Assembly: GCF_016863515.1 (NCBI RefSeq)
Contig: NZ_BOPA01000021.1
Span: 1-64,000 of the forward strand
DNA from: Micromonospora gifhornensis
Lineage (GTDB): Bacteria; Actinomycetota; Actinomycetes; Mycobacteriales; Micromonosporaceae
DNA: 64,000 nt
Direction: 5' to 3'
Positions 51,883-60,549 of the stretch are shown here, in pieces (position 1 is the first letter of the stretch; every line of letters begins with the position of its first letter). The position numbers and the translations under genes were made by a program. Under the pieces are notes generated by a model. That model made no database searches, was not told where the DNA came from, and saw only the letters and a list, made by a program, of their open reading frames with translations.

Positions 51883-53601
51883 TCAGCTGAAGAAGTAGAG
51901 CTGGCTCATCGGGAGGTTCTTGGCCGCCGGCACGGTCGCGTGGACGCCGTCCATCTTCACCGCGAAGGTCTCCGGGTCGACCTCGAGCTTCGGGGTCCGG
52001 TCGTTGCGCACCATGTCCCGCTTGGTCAGGTTGCGGCACTGGTAGACCGGCATGACCTGCCGTTGCAGGCCCAGCTGTTCGCCGATGCCGTTCTCGTGGG
52101 CGGCCTTGGAGACGAAGGTGACGCAGTTCTTGGCGACCTGGGTCCCGGTCGCGCCGAACGAGGGTCGGTAGTAGACCGGCTGCGGCGTGGGCAGCGAGGC
52201 GTTCGGGTCGCCCATGATCGACCAGGCGATCATCCCGCCCTTGAGCACCATCTTGGGCTTCACCCCGAAGAAGGCGGGCTCCCAGAGCACGAGGTCGGCC
52301 AGCTTGCCCGGGGTCACCGATCCGATGACGTGGGAGACGCCCTGGGTGATGGCCGGGTTGATGGTCATCTTGGCGACGTAGCGCAGCACTCGGAAGTTGT
52401 CGTTGCTCGACGAGTCCTCGGCGAGCTTGCCGCGGACGTTCTTCATCTGGCCGGCGAGCTGGATGGTGCGCAGCCAGGTCTCCCCCACCCGGCCCATGGC
52501 CTGCGAGTCGCTCTGCATCATCGAGATGACGCCCTCGTCGAGCAACACGTCCTCGGCCGCGATGGTCTCGGTGCGGATGCGGCTCTCCACGAAGGCCACG
52601 TCGGAGGGGACCTTCGGGTTGAAGTTGTGACAGACCATGATCATGTCGTACAGCTCGGACTGGCTGTTGATGCCGTACGGCACGGTGGGCGTGGTCGAGC
52701 CGGGCAGCACGTTCATCTGACCGGCCACCTTGATGATGTCCGGTGCGTGGCCGCCGCCGGCGCCCTCGGTGTGGAAGGTGTGGATGGTCCGGCCCTCGAA
52801 GGCGGCGATCGAGTCCTCGATGTAACCGCTCTCGTTGAGGGTGTCGGTGTGGATGCTGACCTGTACGTCGAACTCGTCGGCGACGGCCAGGCACGAGCGG
52901 ATCACCGCCGGAGGCGCGCCCCAGTCCTCGTGGATCTTGAAGCTCGGCACCCCGGCCATGATCTGCTCCACCAGCGGCGCGCGACCGCTGCTGTTGCCCT
53001 TGCCCAGCAGGCCGATGTTGATCGGCAGGTTCTCGAAGGCCCGCATCATGTTGTGGATGTTCCACGGGCCCGGCGTGATGGTGACGCCGTTGGTGCTGTC
53101 GGTGGGGCCGGTGCCGCCACCCCAGAGGGTGGTCACCCCGTTGCTGAGCGCCGTCTGCACCTGGAACGGCGTGACCAGGTGGACGTGGGCGTCGATGCCG
53201 CCGGCGGTCAGGATCAGGTGTTCGCCGGAGATGGCGTCGGTTCCCGGTCCGGTCACCAGGCCGGGGGTCACCCCGTCCATGATGTTCGGATTGCCGGCCT
53301 TGCCGATCCCGGCGATCCTGCCGTCCTTGATGCCGACATCGGCTTTGATCACGCCGAGCAGCGCGTCCACGATGGTGACGTTGGTGATCACCAGGTCGAC
53401 CACCCCCTCGGCGTTGGTGGCCTGGCTGCTGCTGCCCATGCCGTCGCGCAGGGTCTTGCCGCCGCCGTACATGACCTCGTCGCCGAGGACCCGCAGGTCC
53501 TTCTCGATCTCGATGTAGAGGTCGGTGTCGGCCAACCGGATCTGGTCGCCCGTGGTGGGGCCGTACATCCCGGCATATTCTTGCCGCGAAATCTGACTCA
53601 T
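51883..53601 (-). CDS. ureC: Urease subunit alpha (catalytic)
   Basis: A 572-residue metallohydrolase containing the di-nickel centre. It has the [20 protein letters not shown] metal-His segment, the carbamylated-Lys region, [30 protein letters not shown], and the flap Cys in [13 protein letters not shown]. Length and order are normal for the actinobacterial three-subunit enzyme. It is 38 bp after ureB and 47 bp before ureE, all on one strand. Confidence 0.98.
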   Translation of the reverse strand: MSQISRQEYAGMYGPTTGDQIRLADTDLYIEIEKDLRVLGDEVMYGGGKTLRDGMGSSSQATNAEGVVDLVITNVTIVDALLGVIKADVGIKDGRIAGIGKAGNPNIMDGVTPGLVTGPGTDAISGEHLILTAGGIDAHVHLVTPFQVQTALSNGVTTLWGGGTGPTDSTNGVTITPGPWNIHNMMRAFENLPINIGLLGKGNSSGRAPLVEQIMAGVPSFKIHEDWGAPPAVIRSCLAVADEFDVQVSIHTDTLNESGYIEDSIAAFEGRTIHTFHTEGAGGGHAPDIIKVAGQMNVLPGSTTPTVPYGINSQSELYDMIMVCHNFNPKVPSDVAFVESRIRTETIAAEDVLLDEGVISMMQSDSQAMGRVGETWLRTIQLAGQMKNVRGKLAEDSSSNDNFRVLRYVAKMTINPAITQGVSHVIGSVTPGKLADLVLWEPAFFGVKPKMVLKGGMIAWSIMGDPNASLPTPQPVYYRPSFGATGTQVAKNCVTFVSKAAHENGIGEQLGLQRQVMPVYQCRNLTKRDMVRNDRTPKLEVDPETFAVKMDGVHATVPAAKNLPMSQLYFFS

Positions 53602-53639
53602 TCTCTTCCGCTCCAGGTTCCGTACGCGCTCGTCGGCGC

Positions 53640-54098
53640 CTACTGCTTCTTGTTGTCGCCCTGGTCCTGCGCGCTGAACTTGAAGCCGCGTGTCCTGGCG
53701 TTGTGCAGCGACTCGGCACGATCCGGTCGGTAGTCCGGCGGCGTCGGGTCGTCGCCGGTCCAGCCCTGGACCAGGCCGTTGAACCCGTACACGCGTTGCA
53801 GACCACCGAACGGGATCAGTTGCACGGTCTTGCGGTCACCCGGCTCGAACCGGATCGACGTGGTCGCCGGGATGTTGAGTCGTTTGCCGAAGGCGGCCGG
53901 TCGATCGAATTCGAGGTACCGGTTCGCCTCGAAGAAGTGGAAGTGGGAGCCGACCTGGATGGGCCGGTCACCGGTGTTGTGCACGACGACTTCGATCACC
54001 GGACGGCCGGCGTTGAGCTCCAACGGCTGGTCGCTGAGCTTGTATCCACCGATCGGGCGCAGGTGCTTGGAGTTCGGTCCCGGATGTTGTTTCGCCAT
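53640..54098 (-). CDS. ureB: Urease subunit beta
   Basis: A 152-residue beta subunit. The core [22 protein letters not shown] and [20 protein letters not shown] segments are diagnostic. The C-terminal tail (about 110-152) is longer than the approximately 100-residue minimum and hydrophilic, a common actinobacterial variation. It lies between ureA and ureC. Confidence 0.97.
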   Translation of the reverse strand: MAKQHPGPNSKHLRPIGGYKLSDQPLELNAGRPVIEVVVHNTGDRPIQVGSHFHFFEANRYLEFDRPAAFGKRLNIPATTSIRFEPGDRKTVQLIPFGGLQRVYGFNGLVQGWTGDDPTPPDYRPDRAESLHNARTRGFKFSAQDQGDNKKQ

Positions 54099-54130
54099 TT
54101 CTGCCTCGCTCTGTCACGAAAGGGAGCGCC

Positions 54131-54433
54131 TCATTGAATGGGCGAGTGGATGGTGATCAGCCGGGATCCGTCGGTGAACACCGCCTCGACCTGGAGCATC
54201 GGGATCATGTCCCCCACGCCGGGCATCACGTCGTCGGCCTTGAGCACGGTGCGTGCGTCGTTCATGACCTCTTCGACGGTCTTGCCCTCGCGGGCGCCCT
54301 CCAGGGCCGCGGCGCAGATCACCGCCACCGACTCGGGATGGTTGAGCTTCAGACCCTTCGCCCGCCGGGCATTGGCCACCATCGCCAACGAGAGGATGGT
54401 GAGCTTGTCGAATTCTCTCGGAGTGAGATGCAT
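54131..54433 (-). CDS. ureA: Urease subunit gamma
   Basis: A 100-residue gamma subunit of normal length with [47 protein letters not shown] and the [18 protein letters not shown] end. It is the first gene of the operon ureABCEFGD - urea transporter - amt. The ATG at 54433 follows GAAGGATCAGG. Confidence 0.97.
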   Translation of the reverse strand: MHLTPREFDKLTILSLAMVANARRAKGLKLNHPESVAVICAAALEGAREGKTVEEVMNDARTVLKADDVMPGVGDMIPMLQVEAVFTDGSRLITIHSPIQ

Positions 54434-54588
54434 TTCCTGATCCTTCTCAGCAGTCGCCGGATGGCGTCGCCGGCCGGTTGGGCGGACCCGTCGGTACGGG
54501 TTCGCGCCGAGCCACCCTGCTGCCGCGTCTGGCGTTCCCGCTCATCGACCTACCGAATGCCACGTCCGACTGTAGGACTAGTTAGACC

Positions 54589-54604
54589 GGTTTGCGGTGG
54601 TTTG
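54589..54604. promoter_or_regulatory. Direct repeat upstream of the urease operon
   Basis: GGTTTG occurs twice with 10-bp periodicity (54589-54594, 54599-54604) in the 187-bp gap 54434-54620 before ureA. One-turn spacing suits a cooperative regulator. It is not a convincing GlnR box. A firm promoter could not be placed; the rest of the gap shows nothing definite. Confidence 0.3.
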
Positions 54605-54620
54605 ATCCGAGAGACAGGAT

Positions 54621-56046
54621 TTAAGGCTTTCGGTGACCGTGGGCCCTGCCGCCGGCGGCCCACATGTCCTGGATCTGTTCCAGCGTCTTGCCCCTGGTCT
54701 CGGGCAGGTACCGCCAGACGAACACGAACCCGAGCGCGCACAGCCCGGCGAAGAGCGCGAACACACCGGCCCGGCCGAGCGCGTCGAGCAGGCTCAGGAA
54801 GAACTGCGTGATCACGTACTCGGCGCCCCAGTGGGTCGCCGAGGCGATGGCGACGCACCGTCCCCGGATGGGGCCGGGATAGATCTCGTTGATGATGGTC
54901 CAGGTCGCCGGGCCGATCGTCATGGCGTAGAAGGCGATGAACAGGATCACCCCGGACAGCAGGAAGACACCCGCGTCGGGCAGCCCCGGCGTCTCGGTTC
55001 CCGACCGCCCGGAGCCGAGCTTCAGGAAGCTCACACTCACCATGACCAGCGCGGCGGCCATGCCCAACAGCCCCACCAGCAGCAGGGGACGTCGGCCGAC
55101 CCGGTCCAGCAGACCGACGGCCACCACGGCGAAGACGGTGTTGACGGCGCCGATCGCCCACGTCGTGGCGGACAGTTGCGCCTCGGCCGTCCGGAATCCC
55201 GCCGCCGCGAAGATCGAGTCCGCGTAGTAGATGATGCCGTTGATGCCTGTCATCTGCTGGAACAGCGCCAGCCCGATGCCGAGAGCCAACGGCCGCCGCC
55301 ACTGCGCGGACAGCAGTTCCCGCCAGCTCGCCCGCCTGCCCCGCAGGCTCTGCTCCATGTCCTGGAGCCGGGACTGCACCTTCGCCTGCGGCACCGTACG
55401 CGCCAACGAACGCTGCGCCCGATCCCGGTCGCCCCGGCGCAGGTACCAGATCGCGGAGTCCGGTATCACGACGGTGATCAGGATCAGGGCCACGCCCAGC
55501 AGCACCGCGGCGCCCAGCAGATAGCGCCACGACCCGGATCGGGTGAACAACTCGTCGGCGAGGTAGCCGATGAAGATCGCGGCGGTGATCGAGAGCTGGT
55601 AGACCGCCACCAGCCCGCCCCGGATCCGCTCGGGGGCGGCCTCGGCCGCGAACATCGGCCCGGCGACCGACGCCACCCCGATACCCACGCCGAGCACCAG
55701 CCGCGCACCGGACAGTACGGCGATGCTCGGCGCGGCAGCCTGGACGACCGTGCCGAGGATGTACGTGGCGGCGGCGACCCACAGGGCGCCCCGCCGACCT
55801 ATCCGGTCCGCGAGATGACCACCGACCAACGCACCGACCAACGCGCCGATCGTCACCCAGCTCGCCGCCGCCTCGACGGCGAAGGTGTCCGCGTGGAAGG
55901 CCTGACGGATGTCGCTCAGGGTTCCGCTGATGACGCCCTGGTTGTAGCCGAAGAAGGCACCGGGACAGCACGACGATCGCGATGATCGCCACGAAATTGC
56001 GTCTGGGGGGCTTGGTTCGACCGGCCGCGCTGTCACCCGCTGTCAC
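54621..56046 (-). pseudogene. Sugar-porter MFS transporter, disrupted by a +1 frameshift in TM1
   Basis: A sugar-porter family transporter (about 475 residues if whole), with SGARLVLGVGIGVASVAGPMFAAEAAPERIRG, LFQQMTGINGIIYYADSIF and WRYLPETRGKTLEQIQ motifs in order. The natural N-terminus, starting at the GTG at 56046, reads through RRNFVAIIAIVVLS in one frame; the continuation GAFFGYNQGVISGTL is in the next frame. The shift falls at the GGG run 55962-55964, where one extra base splits TM1. It is either a real inactivating mutation or a sequencing error. The frame from 56036 starts with an implausible Ser/Arg/Pro-rich stretch. Confidence 0.8.
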
Positions 56047-56131
56047 GGTCACCTCTTCCGCCCGGAATCACCACCTCATCCCTTTTGTAGCAAGAATGAG
56101 AGGTTTACGGATCTGGACGGAAAAGTCCCTG

Positions 56132-56911
56132 TCAGTGACCGGGCGCGGGCCGCCGGGTCAGCACCTGCGGGCCGGCGTCGGTGATGGCGACGGTGTGTTC
56201 GGAGTGGGCGGTGCGGGAGCCGTCGGCGGAGCGGATCGTCCAGCCGTCGCTGTCGTACCTGATCTTGTCCGTGGAGCGGCAGAACCAAGGCTCGATGGCC
56301 AGGGTCAGGCCGGGGTCGAGCTTCAGCCCGCGGCGGGGACGGCCGTTGTTGGCCACGTGCGGGGCCTCGTGCATGGTGCGGCCGATGCCATGTCCGCCGA
56401 ACTCGGCGTTGACCCCGTAGCCGTACGCCTCGGCGACCTCGCCGATCGCGGCGGAGATGTCACCGAGGCGACCACCGGGCTGGGCGGCGGCGATGGCGGC
56501 CTCCAGTGCGACCTCGGTGGCCTCGATCAGCCTCAGGTCGGCCGGGTCGGGTGTGCCGACGACGAAGGAGAGCGCCGAGTCGGCGACCCAACCGTCGATG
56601 CCGACCGCCATGTCAATGCTGAGCAGGTCGCCGTCGCGCAACACGTAGTCGTGGGGCAGGCCGTGCAGCACCGCGTCGTTTACCGACAGGCACAGCACGT
56701 TGCGGAACGGCCCCCGACCGAACGAGGGAGCGTAGTCCCAGTAGCAGGATTCGGCGCCGCGTTCGGCGATGCGGCGACGGGCATGGTGTTCGAGGTCCAT
56801 CAGGTTGACGCCGACTGCGGCGACAGTGCGCAACTCGGCGAGCAGTTCGCCGACGAACTGGCCGGTCACCGCCATCCGGCCGATCTCCTCGGCGGACTTC
56901 AACTCGATCAC
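56132..56911 (-). CDS. map: Type I methionine aminopeptidase
   Basis: A 259-residue dimetal protease that removes the initiator Met. All five metal ligands are visible in order: the two Asp in LLSIDMAVGIDGWVADSALSF, His in GHGIGRTMHEAPHV, Glu in LAIEPWF and Glu in SEHTVAI. There is no N-terminal zinc finger. The GTG at 56911 follows GAGGGGGG. Actinobacteria often have a second map gene, and this may be such a paralogue because no translation genes are adjacent. It is divergent from an XRE-type regulator across an inverted repeat. Confidence 0.95.
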   Translation of the reverse strand: MIELKSAEEIGRMAVTGQFVGELLAELRTVAAVGVNLMDLEHHARRRIAERGAESCYWDYAPSFGRGPFRNVLCLSVNDAVLHGLPHDYVLRDGDLLSIDMAVGIDGWVADSALSFVVGTPDPADLRLIEATEVALEAAIAAAQPGGRLGDISAAIGEVAEAYGYGVNAEFGGHGIGRTMHEAPHVANNGRPRRGLKLDPGLTLAIEPWFCRSTDKIRYDSDGWTIRSADGSRTAHSEHTVAITDAGPQVLTRRPAPGH

Positions 56912-56933
56912 GACAACCCCCCCTCGATGAAGC

Positions 56934-56947
56934 GGTATTTTTATACC
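56934..56947. promoter_or_regulatory. Inverted repeat between map and the XRE regulator gene
   Basis: GGTAT-TTTT-ATACC lies in the 73-bp gap between two divergent starts (56911 and 56985) and includes a TATAAA-like -10 for map. It may be the operator of the adjacent XRE-type regulator. Confidence 0.4.
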
Positions 56948-56984
56948 ATGACGGGTCGGGGCGTCGGCGGACTATCCTGCTGGC

Positions 56985-57251
56985 ATGGTTCGCCAACCGC
57001 TCACCGCCGAACAGATCGCGGCGGGCCAGCGCCTCGGAACGGCGCTGCGGGCCGCGCGCGCCGGCCGCAGCCTCGTCGAGGTGGCCCTGGCAGCCGGCAT
57101 CTCCCCCGAGACCCTGCGCAAGATCGAGGCCGGTCGCCTGCCCGCACCGGCGTTCGGCACGGTGGTCTGCCTCAGCCAGGCCCTCGACGTGCCGCTCAAC
57201 GAGCTGGCGGACGTCTGGCTGGCCGACATGCCGACCCGTCGGGCGTCCTGA
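56985..57251 (+). CDS. XRE-family helix-turn-helix transcriptional regulator
   Basis: An 88-residue protein that is essentially one Cro/C1-type HTH domain (LGTALRAARAGRSLVEVALAAGISPETLRKIEAGRLPAPAFGTV), followed by LSQALDVPLNELADVW. There is no ligand-binding domain. TATCCT (56973-56978) lies 6 nt before the ATG, so the transcript is probably leaderless. It may control itself and the divergent map gene through the repeat at 56934-56947. Confidence 0.92.
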   Translation: MVRQPLTAEQIAAGQRLGTALRAARAGRSLVEVALAAGISPETLRKIEAGRLPAPAFGTVVCLSQALDVPLNELADVWLADMPTRRAS

Positions 57252-57299
57252 ACCCCGTTGAACCGGTGAGCCCGCCGGCACGTCATGCCAGACCTTGCG

Positions 57300-57497
57300 T
57301 CACCTACCGAGAGTCAGGTTGTGCTCCTCAAGCGCACTCTCGATGATCCCGAGTGCCTTCGGTCCCATGCCATGCAGCTCGGCCAACTCGGCGCGCGACA
57401 CCCCGACGAGATCGCGCAGCGTCGTGTAGCCGGCGTTGTGCAGCGCCCGCGTCGCCGGCGCACTGATCTTCGGCAGGGTGTCGAGATCGGAATTCAT
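57300..57497 (-). CDS. Small helix-hairpin-helix DNA-binding protein
   Basis: A 65-residue protein made of an HhH / RNA-polymerase alpha-CTD-like domain: PKISAPATRALHNAGYTTLRDLVGVSRAELAELHGMGPKALGIIESALEE. Such stand-alone domains are widespread in actinobacteria and presumed to bind DNA; no target is known. It is convergent with the XRE regulator gene and 36 bp downstream of the LLM oxidoreductase gene on the same strand. Confidence 0.88.
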   Translation of the reverse strand: MNSDLDTLPKISAPATRALHNAGYTTLRDLVGVSRAELAELHGMGPKALGIIESALEEHNLTLGR

Positions 57498-57533
57498 GTC
57501 CTTGATCCTAAGCTGGCGGACAAAACCCGCGAA

Positions 57534-58436
57534 TCACTCGTCACCCGGTCCTGGTAACCGGCGGCGAACCTCGGCGAGGAGATCGACCTGTGCCCGCCAG
57601 TCCGGGCCGGACAATCCGATGACCACATGGTTCGCGCCGTGGGCGGCGTACTCCGCGAGGCGTGCGGCGGCCTCGTCCGGCCCACCGGTGACGGGAAGCT
57701 CCTCGGCGTCGCGGGCGGTGTGCCGGTACGCGCCGGCCAGCCCTGCCGCCAACTCTGTACGGGAGGGCGTGCCCGGGGCGTCGCCCAACGCACCGGTGGC
57801 ACCGATGGTCACCGTCGGCACCGGTCGGCCGGCAGCGGCGGCCACCGCATTGAGTCGCTCCCGGCCCTGCGCCAGTGCCGTGGGAGTGATCAGTGACGGG
57901 AACCAGCCGTCGCCCAGCCGGGCTGCCCGGTCGATCGCCAGCGTCGAGGCGTTGCCCACCCACAGCGGCGGAACCTCGACACCGGGCGAGAGGGTGACCG
58001 CGCTCCCGTCCGGCATGGTCACCGACTCGCCCGCCAACAGTCCGGGTAGCAGCCGCAGCGCGGTGTCGGTACGCGGGCCGCGCTCGCGGAAGGCGACACC
58101 CGCCGCCGCCCACTGGGCGGCACCACCACCGGAGCCGACACCGAGCAGGAGCCGGTTGCCGGAGACCAGTTGCAGGCTCGCCACCTGCTTCGCGGCCCAC
58201 ACCAACGGGCGGATCGCGGGAATGAAGACGCTCGCGCCGATCCGGATGCGGGCGGTGGCGGTCGCGGCGACGGCCAGGGCGATCGTGCAGTCCACGGTGG
58301 GCATCCCGACGGCGAGATGATCGCCGTGCCACACGCTGTCCAGACCAGCGTCCTCCGCGTGGCGGGCGGCGGCGGCAAGGTCGAGGGAGTCTCGCCGTTG
58401 GATGGTCAGCGAGGGCAGGATCACGCCGACCTTCAT
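57534..58436 (-). CDS. LLM-class flavin-dependent oxidoreductase
   Basis: A 300-residue luciferase-like monooxygenase fold protein, probably using F420 or FMN. MKVGVILPSLTIQRRDSLDL, DSVWHGDHLAVG, and the C-terminal GLSGPDWRAQVDLLAEV are typical. GIGASVFIPAI and LVSGNRLLLGVGSGGGAAQW form the cofactor-binding face. The start overlaps the stop of the quinone-oxidoreductase-like gene by 4 bp (ATGA), so both are under the SoxR-like promoter at 59377-59407. Substrate unknown. Confidence 0.92.
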   Translation of the reverse strand: MKVGVILPSLTIQRRDSLDLAAAARHAEDAGLDSVWHGDHLAVGMPTVDCTIALAVAATATARIRIGASVFIPAIRPLVWAAKQVASLQLVSGNRLLLGVGSGGGAAQWAAAGVAFRERGPRTDTALRLLPGLLAGESVTMPDGSAVTLSPGVEVPPLWVGNASTLAIDRAARLGDGWFPSLITPTALAQGRERLNAVAAAAGRPVPTVTIGATGALGDAPGTPSRTELAAGLAGAYRHTARDAEELPVTGGPDEAAARLAEYAAHGANHVVIGLSGPDWRAQVDLLAEVRRRLPGPGDE

Positions 58437-59341
58437 CGGACCAGGACCACCTTGCCCCGGCCGTGGCCGGTCTCCACCTCCCGATGGGCGTCGGCGGCCT
58501 TCGCCATCGGATAGGTCCGACGGACAGGGAAGCGCAGGTCACCTGTGGCATAGAGGGCGGCGAGAGCAGCGAGGCGGGCAGCGGAACGCAGGTTCGGGGT
58601 GGTCCGGATGCCGAGGTCGGCAGCGCGGGCGTGCTCGGTCAGGGTGAGGATCCGGGAGCGGTCGGCGCAGAGGGCCAGGGACGCGGTGAGCGCCTCACCG
58701 CCGGCACCGTCGAGCACCAGATCGGCGCCGTCCGGCAACAGGCCGCGGAGACGGTCGACCAGGTCAGGGCCGTAGACCACAGGCACCGCGCCGAGGGTAC
58801 GCAGATAGTCCTGGTTGGCAGCACCGGCCGTGCCCACCACACGGGCTCCGGCCCGCAGCGCGAGTTGCACCGCCACCGCGCCGACGGCACCGGCCGCGCC
58901 GTGCACGAGCAGGGTTTCGCCGTACGCGGGCCGGATCTGTTCGAGGGCGATGTGCGCGGTCTGGGCCGCGCCGCTGAACCCTCCGGCGACCTCCCAGGGC
59001 ATGGCGGCCGGCTTGGCGGTCACCTGGTCGGCGGGTACCACGATGAACTCGGCCGCGGCGTTCATGAAGCCGAAGCCCAGCACCTCGTCACCGACGGCGA
59101 CGCCGTCGACCCCGTCACCAACCTGATCGACCACTCCGGTGAACTCGTTGCCCGGCACCGCGGGCAGTGGGGCCCGCGCCCAGTCGGGCGTAGACCCGGC
59201 GCGTACCGCGCAGTCGATGGGCTGCACGCCGGCCGCCCGCACACTCACCCGGACCTGGCCGGGGCCCGCCTGCGGCGTCTCGACCTCAGCCCACTCCAGC
59301 ACCTCTGGCCCGCCGACCTGTCTGAACACCACTGCCTTCAT
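58433..59341 (-). CDS. NADP-dependent zinc-type alcohol dehydrogenase / quinone oxidoreductase
   Basis: A 302-residue MDR-superfamily oxidoreductase. It has MKAVVFRQVGGPEVLEWAEVE, the GNEFTGVVDQVGDGVDG segment and the Rossmann motif VHGAAGAVGAVAVQLALRAG. The structural-zinc Cys residues are absent, so it belongs to the quinone-reductase branch. The ATG at 59341 follows GGGGAGG. It is first in an operon with the LLM enzyme and is preceded by a MerR-type promoter, which suggests induction by redox-active or quinone-like compounds. Confidence 0.93.
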   Translation of the reverse strand: MKAVVFRQVGGPEVLEWAEVETPQAGPGQVRVSVRAAGVQPIDCAVRAGSTPDWARAPLPAVPGNEFTGVVDQVGDGVDGVAVGDEVLGFGFMNAAAEFIVVPADQVTAKPAAMPWEVAGGFSGAAQTAHIALEQIRPAYGETLLVHGAAGAVGAVAVQLALRAGARVVGTAGAANQDYLRTLGAVPVVYGPDLVDRLRGLLPDGADLVLDGAGGEALTASLALCADRSRILTLTEHARAADLGIRTTPNLRSAARLAALAALYATGDLRFPVRRTYPMAKAADAHREVETGHGRGKVVLVR

Positions 59342-59376
59342 GTGTGGCCTCCCCGTGATCCGTCGCCGCAGGAGCC

Positions 59377-59407
59377 AGTCTCAAACCTCAACCACAGGTG
59401 AGGTCAA
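59377..59407 (-). promoter_or_regulatory. MerR/SoxR-type promoter with 19-bp spacer
   Basis: On the - strand TTGACC (59407-59402) and GAGACT (59382-59377) are separated by 19 bp, the over-long spacer typical of MerR-family promoters. Inside it, ACCTCA (59385-59390) and TGAGGT (59399-59404) form an inverted repeat resembling the CCTCAA..TTGAGG SoxR box. Confidence 0.7.
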
Positions 59408-59443
59408 GAGACGATCGCCGACCGGGGGCGCGGCAGCGATTCC

Positions 59444-60508
59444 TCAGGCTGCCGGCTTGGCCAGGCAGGTGGTGCCGTCCGGGCTGGCGAGCGACACCTG
59501 TCGGTACCCCTCGCTGTGGTAGAGGTCGATGTTGCGCTGGCTCCTCGCCCCGGTGAACAGCACCATGCGACGGCAGTCGGGATCGGCGGCGGCTTCGGCG
59601 GTCCGCAGCAGCCACCGGCCCAGCCCCTGGCCGCGCAGGTCAGGAGCGACAGCGAGCCGGCCCACGTGCCAGTCGGTGTCGACGCGGCGGGACCGCACCA
59701 TGCCCAGTAGTCGGCCGTCCCGCCACAGGCCGGTGGCGTGCCAACTGGTCAGCCACTCTCGCACCTGCTCCGGCGACTCGTGCAGGGCCGGTATGTCCAT
59801 TGTGTCGTTGGCGAGGGCCTCGTCCACCCAGCAGCACCGCTGGAGCACCGTCACCTGGCCCGCGTCGTCGGCCGTCAGTCGTCTGGCGTAGGAACCAGGC
59901 AGCGGACCGGGGCTGGATCCGACGTGCGCGCGTTCCCGCATCGGCCGCAGCGCGTGCGCGACCCGGACCAGTTCCTCCAGCAGGCCGACACCCGCCGCGT
60001 GGTGGGCGGCGTCGGGCCGCAGTCGCCCGTCCTGCATTGCCGCGCCGATACGGATCGCGACGGTGGCACCGAGCGGGACCAGGCGCAACGTGGTGACCAC
60101 CTGCTTGGCGTGCTGGACCGCCCGGGTGCCGGCCGAGGTGTGGCCGTAGCTGACGAACCCGAACGGCTTCCACGCCCATTCGCGACTGAGGTAGTCCAGC
60201 GCGTTCTTCAGGGTCGCCGGCATCCCGTAGTTGTACTCCGGGGTGATTGCGATGAAGCCGTCCGCAGCGTCGACGGTCTCGCTCCAGCGCAGCGTGTGCT
60301 CGTGCCGGTAGCTGCCCGACGCCGGATGCTCCTCCTCGTCCAGGAACGGCAGGTTCAGGTCGCCGATGGCGACCGGTACGAGCTCGACGCCGAGCCCCGC
60401 AGCCCGTGGGGTGAGCGTTTCGACAAGCCACTGCCCGACGACCGGGCCGAGGGCGCCGGGGCGGGTGCTGCACACCAGGGCAAGAACACGAATCGATCTC
60501 GTTGACAT
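59444..60508 (-). CDS. NADPH-dependent FMN reductase - GNAT acetyltransferase fusion
   Basis: A 354-residue two-domain protein. The N-terminal flavodoxin-like half (about 1-185) is an NADPH-dependent FMN/quinone reductase with the ITPEYNYGMPATLKNALDYLS motif. The C-terminal half (about 205-354) is a GNAT acyltransferase with GRLAVAPDLRGQGLGRWLL as motif A. Each half is complete; they are normally separate proteins. No frameshift or stop joins them, so the fusion is genuine in this sequence. It diverges from a MarR gene across a 11-bp inverted repeat, so MarR control is likely. Confidence 0.9.
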   Translation of the reverse strand: MSTRSIRVLALVCSTRPGALGPVVGQWLVETLTPRAAGLGVELVPVAIGDLNLPFLDEEEHPASGSYRHEHTLRWSETVDAADGFIAITPEYNYGMPATLKNALDYLSREWAWKPFGFVSYGHTSAGTRAVQHAKQVVTTLRLVPLGATVAIRIGAAMQDGRLRPDAAHHAAGVGLLEELVRVAHALRPMRERAHVGSSPGPLPGSYARRLTADDAGQVTVLQRCCWVDEALANDTMDIPALHESPEQVREWLTSWHATGLWRDGRLLGMVRSRRVDTDWHVGRLAVAPDLRGQGLGRWLLRTAEAAADPDCRRMVLFTGARSQRNIDLYHSEGYRQVSLASPDGTTCLAKPAA

Positions 60509-60549
60509 GGAAACGAATCGTAGGTGCTAGATTGATTACATGTCAACGA
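60499..60549. promoter_or_regulatory. Divergent promoter with inverted repeat over both start codons
   Basis: TCGTTGACATG (60499-60509) and CATGTCAACGA (60539-60549) are perfect 11-bp inverted arms that contain the start codons of both divergent genes and a TTGACA on each strand. The leftward gene has TTGACA-18-TACGAT (60546-60517); the rightward has TAGATT (60528-60533) 6 nt before its ATG. A likely MarR operator. Confidence 0.7.

Noticed and set aside
54434-54620. GlnR box upstream of ureA
   Set aside because: No pair of gTnAC/GaAAC half-sites with the right spacing could be placed; only the direct repeat is listed.
56036-56052. Start of the MFS transporter at 56036 giving one unbroken frame
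   Set aside because: That frame begins with a Ser/Arg/Pro stretch with no membrane character, whereas the neighbouring frame supplies a perfect first half of TM1; a frameshift explains the data better.
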